From Pseudomonas anatoliensis (GTDB lineage: Bacteria > Pseudomonadota > Gammaproteobacteria > Pseudomonadales > Pseudomonadaceae): a stretch of DNA of 64,000 bases. Shown in pieces: positions 51,767 to 61,225 of the stretch. Numbering within the stretch: position 1 is the stretch's first letter; each line of letters starts with the position of its first letter. The translations under genes and the position numbers were made by a program. Below the pieces are notes generated by a model. That model saw only the letters and a program-made list of their open reading frames with translations, was not told the DNA's origin and ran no database searches. Where the stretch lies: the NCBI RefSeq assembly GCF_017976235.1, contig NZ_JACVHC010000006.1, forward strand, positions 124,001 through 188,000, written 5' to 3'.

Positions 51767-52054
51767 TTAGTCGATGACTTTCGGAACCAGATACAGGCCG
51801 TTTTCGACCGCTGGTGCGATGGACTGGTAGGCCTCGCGGTGATTTGTTTCGGTCACGACGTCGGCGCGCAGGCGCTGACTGGCTTCCAGCGGGTGGGCCA
51901 ATGGCTCGATACCGTCGGTATTAACAGCCTGCATTTCGTCGACCAGACCGAGAATGCTGTTGAGGGCCGAGGTGATGTGCGGAAGATCGGCATCATTAAG
52001 GCCAAGGCAGGCCAAATGCGCGATTTTTTCCACGTCGGAGCGTTCTAGTGCCAT
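51767..52054 (-). CDS. gatC: Asp-tRNA(Asn)/Glu-tRNA(Gln) amidotransferase subunit C
   Basis: 95-residue subunit that clamps GatA to GatB. It has the family N-terminus MALERSDVEKIAHLACLGL and the ending LRADVVTETNHREAYQSIAPAVENGLYLVPKVID. It is the first gene of the operon; its promoter must lie in the 211-bp gap shared with divergent mreB. Confidence 0.95.
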   Translation of the reverse strand: MALERSDVEKIAHLACLGLNDADLPHITSALNSILGLVDEMQAVNTDGIEPLAHPLEASQRLRADVVTETNHREAYQSIAPAVENGLYLVPKVID

Positions 52055-52265
52055 CGGGATTCTCCAGTGGAAAACAGAACGGACGGCGTCCGTGTGTTAG
52101 ATTGTCGGAACACTACCGCACTTCTACGGTCATAAGGCCGCGATTGTGGGGCTTGGTGCACAGAAAAGCGGCCAATTTAACATATTGGCGCCTTGCCCAA
52201 AATCCCTGTCGTTGTTAGAGTTTGCCGCACTTTTTTACCCACGCGTTGCCTAGGGTCCCTTTCCC
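52055..52265. promoter_or_regulatory. Divergent gatC/mreB promoter region
   Basis: 211 bp between divergent operons, with an AT-rich core around 52175-52250. TTGCCTAGGGTCCCTTTCCC precedes mreB. No specific -35/-10 assignment is made and no operator was recognised. Confidence 0.4.
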
Positions 52266-53303
52266 ATGTTCAAGAAACTGCGTGGCATGTTTTCCAGCGA
52301 TCTTTCCATTGACCTGGGCACTGCCAACACCCTTATTTACGTGCGCGAGCGCGGTATCGTCCTGAATGAGCCATCGGTTGTGGCCATTCGGACACACGGT
52401 AATCAGAAAAGTGTCGTTGCTGTCGGCACCGAGGCCAAGCGCATGCTCGGCCGTACGCCGGGCAACATTGCTGCCATTCGTCCGATGAAAGACGGCGTGA
52501 TCGCCGACTTCAGCGTCTGCGAAAAGATGCTGCAATATTTCATCAACAAGGTTCACGAAAACAGTTTTCTGCAGCCTAGCCCTCGTGTGCTGATCTGCGT
52601 TCCATGCAAATCCACCCAGGTTGAGCGTCGCGCCATCCGTGAATCGGCCCTCGGTGCCGGTGCCCGTGAAGTGTTCCTGATCGAAGAGCCAATGGCTGCA
52701 GCGATCGGTGCCGGTCTGCCGGTTGAAGAAGCACGCGGTTCGATGGTCGTCGATATCGGTGGTGGTACCACTGAAATCGCACTGATCTCCCTGAACGGTG
52801 TGGTTTACGCCGAATCCGTACGCGTTGGTGGCGACCGCTTCGACGAAGCGATCATCACTTATGTGCGCCGTAACTACGGCAGCCTGATCGGTGAATCCAC
52901 CGCAGAGCGCATCAAACAGGAAATCGGTACGGCCTACCCGGGCGGCGAAGTTCGCGAAGTCGACGTTCGCGGTCGTAACCTGGCAGAAGGCGTTCCACGC
53001 GCATTCACCCTGAACTCCAACGAAGTGCTGGAAGCTCTGCAAGAGTCTCTGGCCACCATCGTTCAGGCAGTGAAGAGTGCGCTGGAGCAATCGCCGCCGG
53101 AACTGGCTTCCGACATCGCCGAGCGTGGCCTGGTGCTGACCGGTGGTGGCGCGCTGCTGCGTGACCTCGACAAGCTGCTGGCCCAGGAAACCGGTCTGCC
53201 GGTGATCGTTGCCGAAGATCCGCTGACCTGTGTTGCTCGCGGCGGTGGCCGTGCATTGGAAATGATGGATAAGCACACCATGGATCTGCTCTCGAGCGAA
53301 TAA
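52266..53303 (+). CDS. mreB: Rod shape-determining actin homologue MreB
   Basis: 345-residue bacterial actin that positions lateral cell-wall synthesis. It has the membrane-binding amphipathic start MFKKLRGMFSSDLS, phosphate-1 motif SIDLGTANTLIYV, phosphate-2 VVDIGGGTTEIALIS and adenosine motif LTGGGALLRDLDKLL. It heads mreBCD; a 12-bp hairpin separates it from mreC. Confidence 0.97.
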   Translation: MFKKLRGMFSSDLSIDLGTANTLIYVRERGIVLNEPSVVAIRTHGNQKSVVAVGTEAKRMLGRTPGNIAAIRPMKDGVIADFSVCEKMLQYFINKVHENSFLQPSPRVLICVPCKSTQVERRAIRESALGAGAREVFLIEEPMAAAIGAGLPVEEARGSMVVDIGGGTTEIALISLNGVVYAESVRVGGDRFDEAIITYVRRNYGSLIGESTAERIKQEIGTAYPGGEVREVDVRGRNLAEGVPRAFTLNSNEVLEALQESLATIVQAVKSALEQSPPELASDIAERGLVLTGGGALLRDLDKLLAQETGLPVIVAEDPLTCVARGGGRALEMMDKHTMDLLSSE

Positions 53304-53332
53304 GTCGCCGAGTGCAATACGTGGGTGAGCGC

Positions 53333-53360
53333 ACAGGCAGCACTTTGCAGTGCTGCCTGT
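53333..53360 (+). terminator. Hairpin between mreB and mreC
   Basis: Perfect 12-bp stem ACAGGCAGCACT / AGTGCTGCCTGT with a four-base loop and no T-run. It is likely a partial terminator or mRNA-stabilising element that allows more MreB than MreC. Confidence 0.55.
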
Positions 53361-53444
53361 TGGCGTTTATCTTCTGTCAGTCTTCATCCAGGCCGGTTTG
53401 ATGCCGTATGAATAAACAGAACATTTGCCTGGGAGGAGCGGCTT

Positions 53445-54569
53445 ATTAAACCGCTTTTCGCCAAAGGCCCTTCGCTGGGTGTGCGCCTGCTGGTGCTGGC
53501 CGTGTTGTCGGTCGCACTGATGGTGGTCGATGCCCGCTTCGACCTGCTCAAGCCCGCGCGCAAACAAGCGTCGCTGGTGTTGATGGACGCCTACTGGATC
53601 ACCGACCTGCCCGGACGGCTGTGGGACGGTATCGCCAGTCAGTTCGGCAGTCGCACCGAGCTTGTCGCCGAAAACGAAAAACTCAAGACCGAAAACCTGC
53701 TGTATCAGGGCCGCATGCAAAAGCTTGCCGCGCTGACCGAGCAGAACGTCCGGCTGCGCGAGTTGCTTAATTCTTCCGCGCTGGTCAACGAAAAGGTCGA
53801 AGTGGCCGAGTTGATCGGCATGGACCCCAACCCCTTCACCCATCGCATCATCATCAATAAAGGTGAGCGCGACGGCGTGGTGCTTGGTCAACCGGTGCTC
53901 GATGCGCGCGGTTTGATGGGGCAGGTGGTCGAGTTGATGCCTTACACCTCCCGTGTACTGCTGTTGACCGACACCACTCACAGCATTCCTGTGCAGGTGA
54001 ACCGTAACGGTCTGCGGGCGATTGCCAGCGGCACCGGCAACCCTGAACGCCTGGAACTGCGGCATGTCGCCGACACGGCGGATATCAAAGAAGGCGATTT
54101 GCTGGTCAGCTCCGGTCTCGGCCAGCGCTTCCCGGCCGGTTACCCGGTGGCGACGGTCAAGGAAGTGATCCATGACTCCGGCCAACCGTTCGCGATCGTG
54201 CGCGCAGTGCCGACCGCTGCTTTGAACCGCAGCCGCTACCTGCTTCTGGTGTTCAGCGACTCACGCACCGCCGAGGAGCGCGCCAACGACGCCGCGCAAG
54301 CTCAAGAAGCTCTGGATGCCCATGGCGGCGGTCCGATGCCGGCCTCGGTAGTTTCCCGGCCGTTGGTCATGCCGGCGCCGGCTGCTCCGGCTGCCGAGCA
54401 AACCCCGGCTGCTACGACGCCTGCCGCGACCCCGGCCAAACCTGCTGCGAGCAAGCCGCCTGCGGCCGCACCGGCGGCGACCAAGCCCCCGGCGTCTTCT
54501 CCTGCCGCCAGCAAACCACCTGCCAAACCGCCGGCAACGGCGCCAGCCACCACTGGGGGACGAGAATAA
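53445..54569 (+). CDS. mreC: Rod shape-determining protein MreC, probable ATT start
   Basis: Periplasm-facing MreC that bridges MreB and the cell-wall synthases. The frame from 53445 (ATT AAA CCG CTT TTC, reading KPLFAKGPSLGVRLLVLAVLS) has GGAGGAG six bases upstream and restores the usual cytoplasmic tail before the single membrane helix. The first conventional codon, GTG 53481, would begin inside that segment and has no ribosome site. A coiled coil (ELVAENEKLKTENLLYQGRMQKLAALTEQNVRLRELL) and the beta-barrel MreC domain follow. The last ~75 residues are an Ala/Pro/Lys low-complexity tail (PAAPAAEQTPAATTPAATP). Length from the ATT is 374 residues. It overlaps mreD by one base. Confidence 0.88.
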   Translation: MKPLFAKGPSLGVRLLVLAVLSVALMVVDARFDLLKPARKQASLVLMDAYWITDLPGRLWDGIASQFGSRTELVAENEKLKTENLLYQGRMQKLAALTEQNVRLRELLNSSALVNEKVEVAELIGMDPNPFTHRIIINKGERDGVVLGQPVLDARGLMGQVVELMPYTSRVLLLTDTTHSIPVQVNRNGLRAIASGTGNPERLELRHVADTADIKEGDLLVSSGLGQRFPAGYPVATVKEVIHDSGQPFAIVRAVPTAALNRSRYLLLVFSDSRTAEERANDAAQAQEALDAHGGGPMPASVVSRPLVMPAPAAPAAEQTPAATTPAATPAKPAASKPPAAAPAATKPPASSPAASKPPAKPPATAPATTGGRE

Positions 54570-55060
54570 TGGTCGGTGTCAAAGCCTCCCGAAATGGCTG
54601 GATCATCTGGCTGACCTTCGTTGTTGGCATATTGCTCAGCGTTTCGCCGTTACCGATCTTCATGGAAATCCTGCGTCCGCTTTGGCTGGCCTTGCTGCTG
54701 ACGTTCTGGGCGCTTTACATGCCGCACGCGGTGGGTATGGTCACGGCGTTCTGCCTGGGCCTGGCCGAAGATGTGCTGCAGGGCGATCTGTTTGGGCAGA
54801 ACGCGCTCGTTCTCACGCTGATCACTTTCCTGGTGCTGTCATTGCAGCAGCGCCTGCGCATGTTCCCGATGTGGCAACAGTGTCTGGTGATTCTGGTGAT
54901 TTTCGGGCTCGCGCAACTGGTGCAGTTGTGGCTCAGTGCCTTGACCGGTAACCGTCAGCCGACCCTGGCGCTGGTGCTGCCGGCACTGACCAGTGCCTTG
55001 CTGTGGCCCTGGATCAGTTTCGCTTTGCGTGGATTACGCCGCCGCTACAAAATCAATTGA
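54569..55060 (+). CDS. mreD: Rod shape-determining protein MreD
   Basis: 163-residue inner-membrane partner of MreC with about five helices (GWIIWLTFVVGILLSVSPLP, LRPLWLALLLTFWALYMP). It has the conserved VGMVTAFCLGLAEDVLQGDLFGQNALVLTLITFL. It starts within the mreC stop (TAATG), so translation is coupled. Confidence 0.94.
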   Translation: MVGVKASRNGWIIWLTFVVGILLSVSPLPIFMEILRPLWLALLLTFWALYMPHAVGMVTAFCLGLAEDVLQGDLFGQNALVLTLITFLVLSLQQRLRMFPMWQQCLVILVIFGLAQLVQLWLSALTGNRQPTLALVLPALTSALLWPWISFALRGLRRRYKIN

Positions 55061-55096
55061 GCCGGTGAAGCAGGCCACTGAACAGGGGATGTTTTG

Positions 55097-55693
55097 ATGA
55101 AGCCGCTTTACCTTGCCTCCGGATCGCCGCGTCGACGTGAATTGCTCACGCAGATCGGCATTCCTTTTTCCGCCATCAGTGCGGACATCGATGAAACTCC
55201 ATTCCCCGAAGAATCACCTGTGGCCTACGTCGAACGCCTCGCGCGCGGCAAAGCCGAGGCCGGGCGGCGCACGCTTGTTTCGGCTGCGCCGTTTTGCGTT
55301 CTGGGCGCCGATACTGCGGTGGTGCTCGATGGCAAAATTCTTGGCAAACCGGTGGACGAAGCCGATGCATGCGCCATGCTGATGATGTTGTCCGGCAAAG
55401 AACATGAAGTGCTGACCGCCATCGCTGTGCTCGAAGGCGAGCGCTGCGAGTCGCGGGTGGTGCGCAGCCTGGTACGGTTCCGGCCGATCAGCCGCGAAGA
55501 GGCCGCTGCCTACTGGGCCAGCGGTGAACCCAGGGACAAGGCCGGTGGTTATGGGATTCAAGGGCTCGGCGCGGTGTTTGTCGCGGGGCTCAATGGCAGC
55601 TATTCAGCGGTGGTCGGGCTGCCCGTTTGCGAAACCGCAGAACTGTTGGGCCATTTCGGCATACCCTGTTGGCAAAACCTGAACGCGCAATAA
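55097..55693 (+). CDS. maf: Maf-family nucleotide pyrophosphatase
   Basis: 198-residue septum-formation-inhibitor homologue that hydrolyses non-canonical NTPs. Motifs are YLASGSPRRRELL at the start, DETPFPEESPVAYVERLARGKAEAG, ADTAVVLDGKILGKPVDEADACAMLMMLSGKEHEVLTA, and GEPRDKAGGYGIQGLGAVFV. The ATG at 55097 follows a TTG. It follows mreD by 36 bases and forms part of the mre-maf-rng cluster. Confidence 0.94.
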   Translation: MKPLYLASGSPRRRELLTQIGIPFSAISADIDETPFPEESPVAYVERLARGKAEAGRRTLVSAAPFCVLGADTAVVLDGKILGKPVDEADACAMLMMLSGKEHEVLTAIAVLEGERCESRVVRSLVRFRPISREEAAAYWASGEPRDKAGGYGIQGLGAVFVAGLNGSYSAVVGLPVCETAELLGHFGIPCWQNLNAQ

Positions 55694-55750
55694 GCGTCGT
55701 ACGAACAAGATGCGGCCATTATCGTGAACACGCCTGAACGAGATCCTGCC

Positions 55751-57208
55751 ATGAGTGAAGAGATTCTGATCAACATAACGCCGATGGAATCGCGCGTGGC
55801 GGTGGTCGAAAACGGTGTGCTGCAAGAAGTCCACGTGGAGCGCACGCAAAAGCGCGGCATCGTCGGCAACATCTATAAAGGCAAGATTGTCCGGGTACTG
55901 CCGGGTATGCAGGCAGCCTTCGTCGACATCGGCCTCGATCGTGCGGCGTTCATTCATGCCGCGGAAATCTCTCTGCGCGAAGGCCCGGCGGTGGAAAGCA
56001 TCAGCTCGCTGGTGCACGAAGGCCAGAGCCTGGTGGTGCAAGTCACCAAGGATCCGATCGGCTCCAAAGGTGCGCGACTGACCACGCAATTGTCGATTCC
56101 ATCGCGCTATCTGGTGTACATGCCGCGCACCGCCCACGTCGGCATTTCCCTGAAAATCGAAGACGAAGCCGAGCGCGATCGCCTCAAGCAGGTGGTCACC
56201 GATTGTGTCGCCAAAGAAGGCATCAAAGAGGCTGGCGGCTTCATTCTGCGGACCGCCGCCGAAGGTGCCGGGGCCGATGAGATCCTCATGGACATCCGCT
56301 ACCTGCGGCGCCTGTGGGATCAGATCAACGAACAGATCAAAACCATCGGCGCGCCGAGCGTGATCTATGAAGACCTCGGCCTGGCCTTGCGCACGTTGCG
56401 CGATCTGGTCAATCCGAAAATCGAGAAGATCCGCATCGATTCCCGGGAAACCTTCCAGAAAACCACGCAGTTCGTCGCCGAACTGATGCCGGAGATCGCC
56501 GATCGACTGGAACACTATCCGGGCGAGCGACCGATTTTCGATCTATACGGTGTCGAGGACGAAATCCAGAGAGCGCTCGAGCGCAAAGTCCCGCTGAAGT
56601 CCGGTGGCTATCTGGTGGTCGATCCGGCCGAAGCCATGACCACCATCGACGTCAACACTGGCGCTTTCGTTGGTCATCGCAATCTCGAAGAAACCATCTT
56701 CAAGACCAACCTCGAAGCGGCGACCGCGATAGCCCGGCAGATGCGCCTGCGCAATCTGGGCGGGATCATCATCATCGACTTCATCGACATGGAAGATGAA
56801 GAACACCGGCGTCAGGTTCTGCGAACCCTGGAAAAACAGCTGGAGCGCGATCACGCCAAGACCAACATCATCGGTATTACCGAGTTGGGCCTGGTGCAGA
56901 TGACCCGCAAGCGCACCCGCGAAAGCCTTGAGCAAGTGCTGTGCGAACCGTGCAGCTGCTGCCAGGGTCGCGGCAAATTGAAGACTGCCGAAACCATCTG
57001 TTACGAGATCTTCCGCGAGATCCTTCGTGAAGCCCGGGCCTATCAGGCCGAGGGTTATCGCGTGCTGGCGAACCAGAAAGTGGTGGACCGGCTGCTTGAC
57101 GAGGAATCCGGGAATGTCGCCGAGCTTGAAGGGTTCATCGGCCGCACCATACGCTTCCAGGTGGAAACCATGTATTCCCAGGAACAATATGACGTGGTGC
57201 TGCTCTGA
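55751..57208 (+). CDS. rng: Ribonuclease G
   Basis: 485-residue endoribonuclease related to RNase E; it matures the 5' end of 16S rRNA and degrades mRNA. It starts MSEEILINITPMESRVAVVENGVL and contains an S1 domain with GNIYKGKIVRVLPGMQAAFVDIGLDRAAFIHAAEI. The catalytic DNase I-like part has VDPAEAMTTIDVNTGAFVG and GGIIIIDFIDMEDEEHR (two metal-binding aspartates). The Zn-link CEPCSCCQGRG and a C-terminal domain follow; no RNase E scaffold region is present. The ATG at 55751 is preferred to the in-frame ATG-like codon at 55724 on family alignment. Confidence 0.96.
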   Translation: MSEEILINITPMESRVAVVENGVLQEVHVERTQKRGIVGNIYKGKIVRVLPGMQAAFVDIGLDRAAFIHAAEISLREGPAVESISSLVHEGQSLVVQVTKDPIGSKGARLTTQLSIPSRYLVYMPRTAHVGISLKIEDEAERDRLKQVVTDCVAKEGIKEAGGFILRTAAEGAGADEILMDIRYLRRLWDQINEQIKTIGAPSVIYEDLGLALRTLRDLVNPKIEKIRIDSRETFQKTTQFVAELMPEIADRLEHYPGERPIFDLYGVEDEIQRALERKVPLKSGGYLVVDPAEAMTTIDVNTGAFVGHRNLEETIFKTNLEAATAIARQMRLRNLGGIIIIDFIDMEDEEHRRQVLRTLEKQLERDHAKTNIIGITELGLVQMTRKRTRESLEQVLCEPCSCCQGRGKLKTAETICYEIFREILREARAYQAEGYRVLANQKVVDRLLDEESGNVAELEGFIGRTIRFQVETMYSQEQYDVVLL

Positions 57209-57283
57209 ACCCCTGCGTCACCCTTTTTTCACAGCGGCTGGCCTCAGCTTTTCGCAGTATTTTTGCCATGGGAGCCAACTGAC

Positions 57284-60200
57284 ATGGACCGTCTGACACG
57301 CATTTTGGCCGCACTCACCCGTTGGGGGCTGGGCCTGTGCGCGTTGGTTCTGGTGTTGATGGCGTTGTACGTCAGTCTCGGCCGCGAACTGACGCCGTTG
57401 GTGGCCGAATATCGTGCCGACATCGAAGACAAGGCCAGTGCCGCCCTCGGCATGCCGTTGCAGATCGGCGAACTGGAAGGCAACTGGAGCGGTTTTGCGC
57501 CGATCCTGTTAGCCCACGACGTGATGATCGGCGACGGCGCCAATGCCTTGCGTCTTGATCGTGTGCGGGCAGTGCCCGATCTTTGGGCCAGCCTGTTGGC
57601 CCGCGAAGTGCGCATCGCTCATCTGGAACTCAATGGCCTGAAGATCAGCCTCAAGGAAGCCGAGGACGGCACCTGGGCGCTTGAAGGTTTGCCGGTGCAG
57701 AAGGATCAGCCGCTGGATCCCGAGCAACTGTTCAACCGCTCGCAAATGATCCAGCAATTGTCAGTACTCGAAAGTCAGGTGACCTTGCAGCCGCTGGATC
57801 ACCCGCCGATGACGCTCACCTATGTCGGTCTCAATCTGCAGACCGGTGCCAGTCGACAACGCCTTGACGCACGCTTGACCTTGCCTGACGGCCAACCCGT
57901 CGCGCTGAGCCTGCACACACGGATTCGCCCCAGCCAGTTACGCGACAGCACGGTGGAAGGCTACGCCAGCCTGCCGCAAAGCGACTGGTCGAAGTGGCTG
58001 CCGGAGCGTCTGACCCAGCAGTGGAATTTCTCCGAAATAAAAGCCGGCGGCGAGCTTTGGGTGAACTGGGCCGAGGGCACTTTGCAAAGTGCCGCGATTC
58101 GTTTGAATGCCCCGCAACTGACCGGTGCTTACGCCGAGCGCAAGCCGATCAAGATCAACAATCTGGCGCTCAACGCCTATTACGAAAACAGTGCCCAAGG
58201 TGCGACGGTCACTTTCGATTCGTTGGCGATGAATTTCGGTGAAACCCGCTGGGAATCGCGAGTGCAAGTGCAGCAGACCCGCGCCACTGACAAGGTTGAA
58301 GAGCTCTGGCACTTACAGGCTGATCGCCTCGACCTGACCCCCATCACCCCACTGCTCAACGCGTTGGGGCCGTTGCCGCAAGGTGTCGCCACAGCCGTGG
58401 AGCGCCTGAAGGTCACCGGCGGCCTGCGCAATGTCCTGCTGGATTTCCGCCCGAATGCCACTGACGGAACCAAATTCGGCTTCGCGGCCAATCTCGATAA
58501 CGTCGGGTTTGATGCCTATCACGGCGCTCCGGCGGCGCGAAATGTCAGCGGTAGCCTCAGCGGCAACCTCGATGGTGGTGAACTGCGCATGGACAGCAAG
58601 GATTTTGTCCTGCACCTCGATCCGATTTTCGCCAAGCCATGGCAATACATTCAGGCCAACGCCCGACTCACCTGGAAGCTTGATAAGGACGGCTTCACCC
58701 TGATCGCTCCGTACCTTAAGGTGCTGGGCGAAGAGGGCAAGATTGCCGGTGACTTCCTGATTCGTCTGCATTTCGATCACAGTCAGGAAGACTACATGGA
58801 CCTGCGGGTCGGTCTGGTCGACGGCGACGGCCGCTACACCGCCAAGTACTTGCCCGAAGTGCTGAGCCCGGCGCTGGATGAATGGTTGCGCACGGCGATT
58901 CTCAAAGGCGCGGTGGATCAGGGTTTCTTCCAGTATCAAGGCTCGCTAAGCAAGAACGCCGGGGAGGCTGATCGCAGCATCAGTCTGTTCTTCAAGGTGC
59001 ATGACGCCGAACTGGCCTTCCAGCCGGGTTGGCCGCATGTCAGCAAGGTCACTGGCGACGTGTTCATCGAGGACAGCGGCGTGCGGATCTGGGCCAGCAA
59101 GGGCCAATTGCTCGACACCCAGGTCAGCAACGTTTTCGTCAATATTCCCCATGTCCCGGCCGGACAGCATACCCATATGTACCTCGACGGTGCGTTCGCG
59201 GGTGGTCTGGGTGACGGTTTGAAGATTCTTCAGGATGCACCGATCGGCACTGGCGAAACCTTTGCCGGATGGGAAGGCGCGGGGGATCTGCAAGGCAAGC
59301 TCAAACTCGACGTGCCGCTGGACAAGGGCGGCGACCAGCCGAAAATCGTCGTCGACTTCAAGACCGCCAATGCAAGGCTGAAACTGGCGGAGCCGAAACT
59401 GGAGCTGACGCAACTCAAGGGTGATTTCCGCTTCGACAGCGCCAAGGGTCTGAGCGGGCAGAATATCGCTGCCCGAGCGTTCGACAAGCCGGTCACTGCG
59501 CAGATTTTCGCTGATGGCAGCGCCAACCAGCTCAAGACCCGTGTCGCTGCGACGGGGCAGGTTGAAGTCAAGAAACTGACCGACTGGCTCGGCGTCACTC
59601 AACCGCTGCCAGCGTCCGGGACGATTCCCTATCAGTTGCAACTGAATCTGGACGGCAACGATAGCCAGTTGATGGTCAGCTCTAACCTCAAAGGTGTGGC
59701 GGTCGATATGCCAGCACCGTTTGGCATGGCGGCGGATGTTGGTCGAGACACCGTTTTCCGCATGACCTTGCAAGGGCAGGAGCGGCGTTACTGGGTCAGT
59801 TATGGTCAGTTGGCCAGTTTCACCTTTGCTGCGCCGCCGGCTGATTTTGCCCAGGGCCGCGGTGAGTTGTTCCTCGGGGAGGGCGAAGCCGTGTTGCCGG
59901 GCGCCAAGGGTTTGCGGGTTCGCGGTGTGCTGTCGGAGCTGGACGTCGCACCCTGGCAGGATCTGGTCAGCAAGTACGCCGGACAGGATCCGGGCGGCAA
60001 TGCCAAGCAACTGTTGAGCAGTGCCGATTTCAAGATCGGCAAGCTGACAGCATTTGGCACGACGCTGGATCAGGCCTCGGTGCAACTGAATCGCAAACCG
60101 GGGGCGTGGAATCTGGCGCTCGACAGTCAGCAAGCCAAAGGCACTGCTGGCCTGCCAGACGCCAAAAACGCGCCGATTGCGGTGAACCTGCAATACGTGC

Positions 60201-61090
60201 GACTGCCGGCGCCGGATCCGACGGTGCAGGCTGACGAGAATTCGCCTGATCCGTTGGCGTCTGTCGATCCGACGAAAATTCCGGCGCTGGATATCACCAT
60301 CAATCAACTGTTCCTGGGCCAGGATCTGGTCGGTGGCTGGTCGCTGAAGATCCGCCCGACCAGCAAAGGCATCGCCATGAACAATCTCGACATGGGGCTC
60401 AAAGGCATCCTGTTGCAGGGCAATGGCGGCTGGGAGGGTGCACCGGGTTCCAGCACTAGCTGGTTCAAGGGCCGGATCGGCGGCAAGAACCTCGCCGATG
60501 TCCTCAAGGGCTGGGGCTTCGCGCCGAGTGTGACCAGTCAAGAGTTTCACATGGACGTCGATGGCCGCTGGCCGGGTTCGCCGGCGTGGCTGGCGACCAA
60601 GCGTTTTTCCGGCACCCTCGATGCGTCGCTGAACAAGGGCCAGTTTGTCGAGGTGGAGGGCGGCGCGCAGGCTTTGCGAGTGTTCGGGCTGCTCAACTTC
60701 AACTCCATCGGCCGTCGTCTGCGTCTGGACTTCTCCGACCTGTTTGGCAAAGGTCTGAGCTATGACCGGGTCAAAGGCCTGCTCGTGGCGACCAACGGTG
60801 TTTACGATACCAAAGAGCCAATCCGCCTGACCGGGCCATCGAGCAACATTGAGCTCAACGGCAAGCTGGACCTGGTGGCTGAACAGGTCGACGCCAAGTT
60901 GCTGGTGACATTACCGGTGACCAACAATCTGCCGATTGCCGCGTTGCTTGTGGGTGCTCCGGCGGTCGGGGGGGCGCTGTTCCTGATCGACAAGCTCATC
61001 GGCGACCGTGTGTCACGCTTTGCCAGTGTGAAATACACCGTCAAAGGTCCGTGGAAAGAGCCGAAAATCACTTTCGACAAACCTTTTTGA
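57284..61090 (+). CDS. yhdP: YhdP-family AsmA-like envelope protein
   Basis: 1268-residue inner-membrane-anchored protein of the AsmA/TamB/VPS13-like superfamily. In E. coli YhdP helps carry phospholipids to the outer membrane. One N-terminal helix (WGLGLCALVLVLMALYVSLG) is followed by a very long periplasmic beta-rich body with DUF3971 features (LPEVLSPALDEWLRTAILKGAVDQGFFQYQGSL) and the AsmA-like C-terminal part (VEVEGGAQALRVFGLLNFNSIGRRLRLDFSDLFGKGLSYDRVKG). It ends with a hydrophobic LPIAALLVGAPAVGGALFLIDKLIG and YTVKGPWKEPKITF. The ATG at 57284 has GGAG ten bases upstream. Length is normal for the family. Confidence 0.93.
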   Translation: MDRLTRILAALTRWGLGLCALVLVLMALYVSLGRELTPLVAEYRADIEDKASAALGMPLQIGELEGNWSGFAPILLAHDVMIGDGANALRLDRVRAVPDLWASLLAREVRIAHLELNGLKISLKEAEDGTWALEGLPVQKDQPLDPEQLFNRSQMIQQLSVLESQVTLQPLDHPPMTLTYVGLNLQTGASRQRLDARLTLPDGQPVALSLHTRIRPSQLRDSTVEGYASLPQSDWSKWLPERLTQQWNFSEIKAGGELWVNWAEGTLQSAAIRLNAPQLTGAYAERKPIKINNLALNAYYENSAQGATVTFDSLAMNFGETRWESRVQVQQTRATDKVEELWHLQADRLDLTPITPLLNALGPLPQGVATAVERLKVTGGLRNVLLDFRPNATDGTKFGFAANLDNVGFDAYHGAPAARNVSGSLSGNLDGGELRMDSKDFVLHLDPIFAKPWQYIQANARLTWKLDKDGFTLIAPYLKVLGEEGKIAGDFLIRLHFDHSQEDYMDLRVGLVDGDGRYTAKYLPEVLSPALDEWLRTAILKGAVDQGFFQYQGSLSKNAGEADRSISLFFKVHDAELAFQPGWPHVSKVTGDVFIEDSGVRIWASKGQLLDTQVSNVFVNIPHVPAGQHTHMYLDGAFAGGLGDGLKILQDAPIGTGETFAGWEGAGDLQGKLKLDVPLDKGGDQPKIVVDFKTANARLKLAEPKLELTQLKGDFRFDSAKGLSGQNIAARAFDKPVTAQIFADGSANQLKTRVAATGQVEVKKLTDWLGVTQPLPASGTIPYQLQLNLDGNDSQLMVSSNLKGVAVDMPAPFGMAADVGRDTVFRMTLQGQERRYWVSYGQLASFTFAAPPADFAQGRGELFLGEGEAVLPGAKGLRVRGVLSELDVAPWQDLVSKYAGQDPGGNAKQLLSSADFKIGKLTAFGTTLDQASVQLNRKPGAWNLALDSQQAKGTAGLPDAKNAPIAVNLQYVRLPAPDPTVQADENSPDPLASVDPTKIPALDITINQLFLGQDLVGGWSLKIRPTSKGIAMNNLDMGLKGILLQGNGGWEGAPGSSTSWFKGRIGGKNLADVLKGWGFAPSVTSQEFHMDVDGRWPGSPAWLATKRFSGTLDASLNKGQFVEVEGGAQALRVFGLLNFNSIGRRLRLDFSDLFGKGLSYDRVKGLLVATNGVYDTKEPIRLTGPSSNIELNGKLDLVAEQVDAKLLVTLPVTNNLPIAALLVGAPAVGGALFLIDKLIGDRVSRFASVKYTVKGPWKEPKITFDKPF

Positions 61091-61110
61091 GTAGCATGAG
61101 GCAAGCGCCC

Positions 61111-61196
61111 GTGCAGGAGCTGCCGAAGGCTGCGATCTTTGCTTTTGTTTTATAAGAGCCAGATCAAAAGATCGCAGCCTGCGACAGCTCCTACAG
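61111..61196. repeat. REP pair with mismatched arms
   Basis: Left arm GTGCAGGAGCTGCCGAAGGCTGCG, right arm GATCGCAGCCTGCGACAGCTCC. The stems no longer complement each other fully, so this copy is decaying. Confidence 0.82.
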
Positions 61197-61225
61197 ATCG
61201 TCATTCATTCCAGCCAGGAGCGGCC

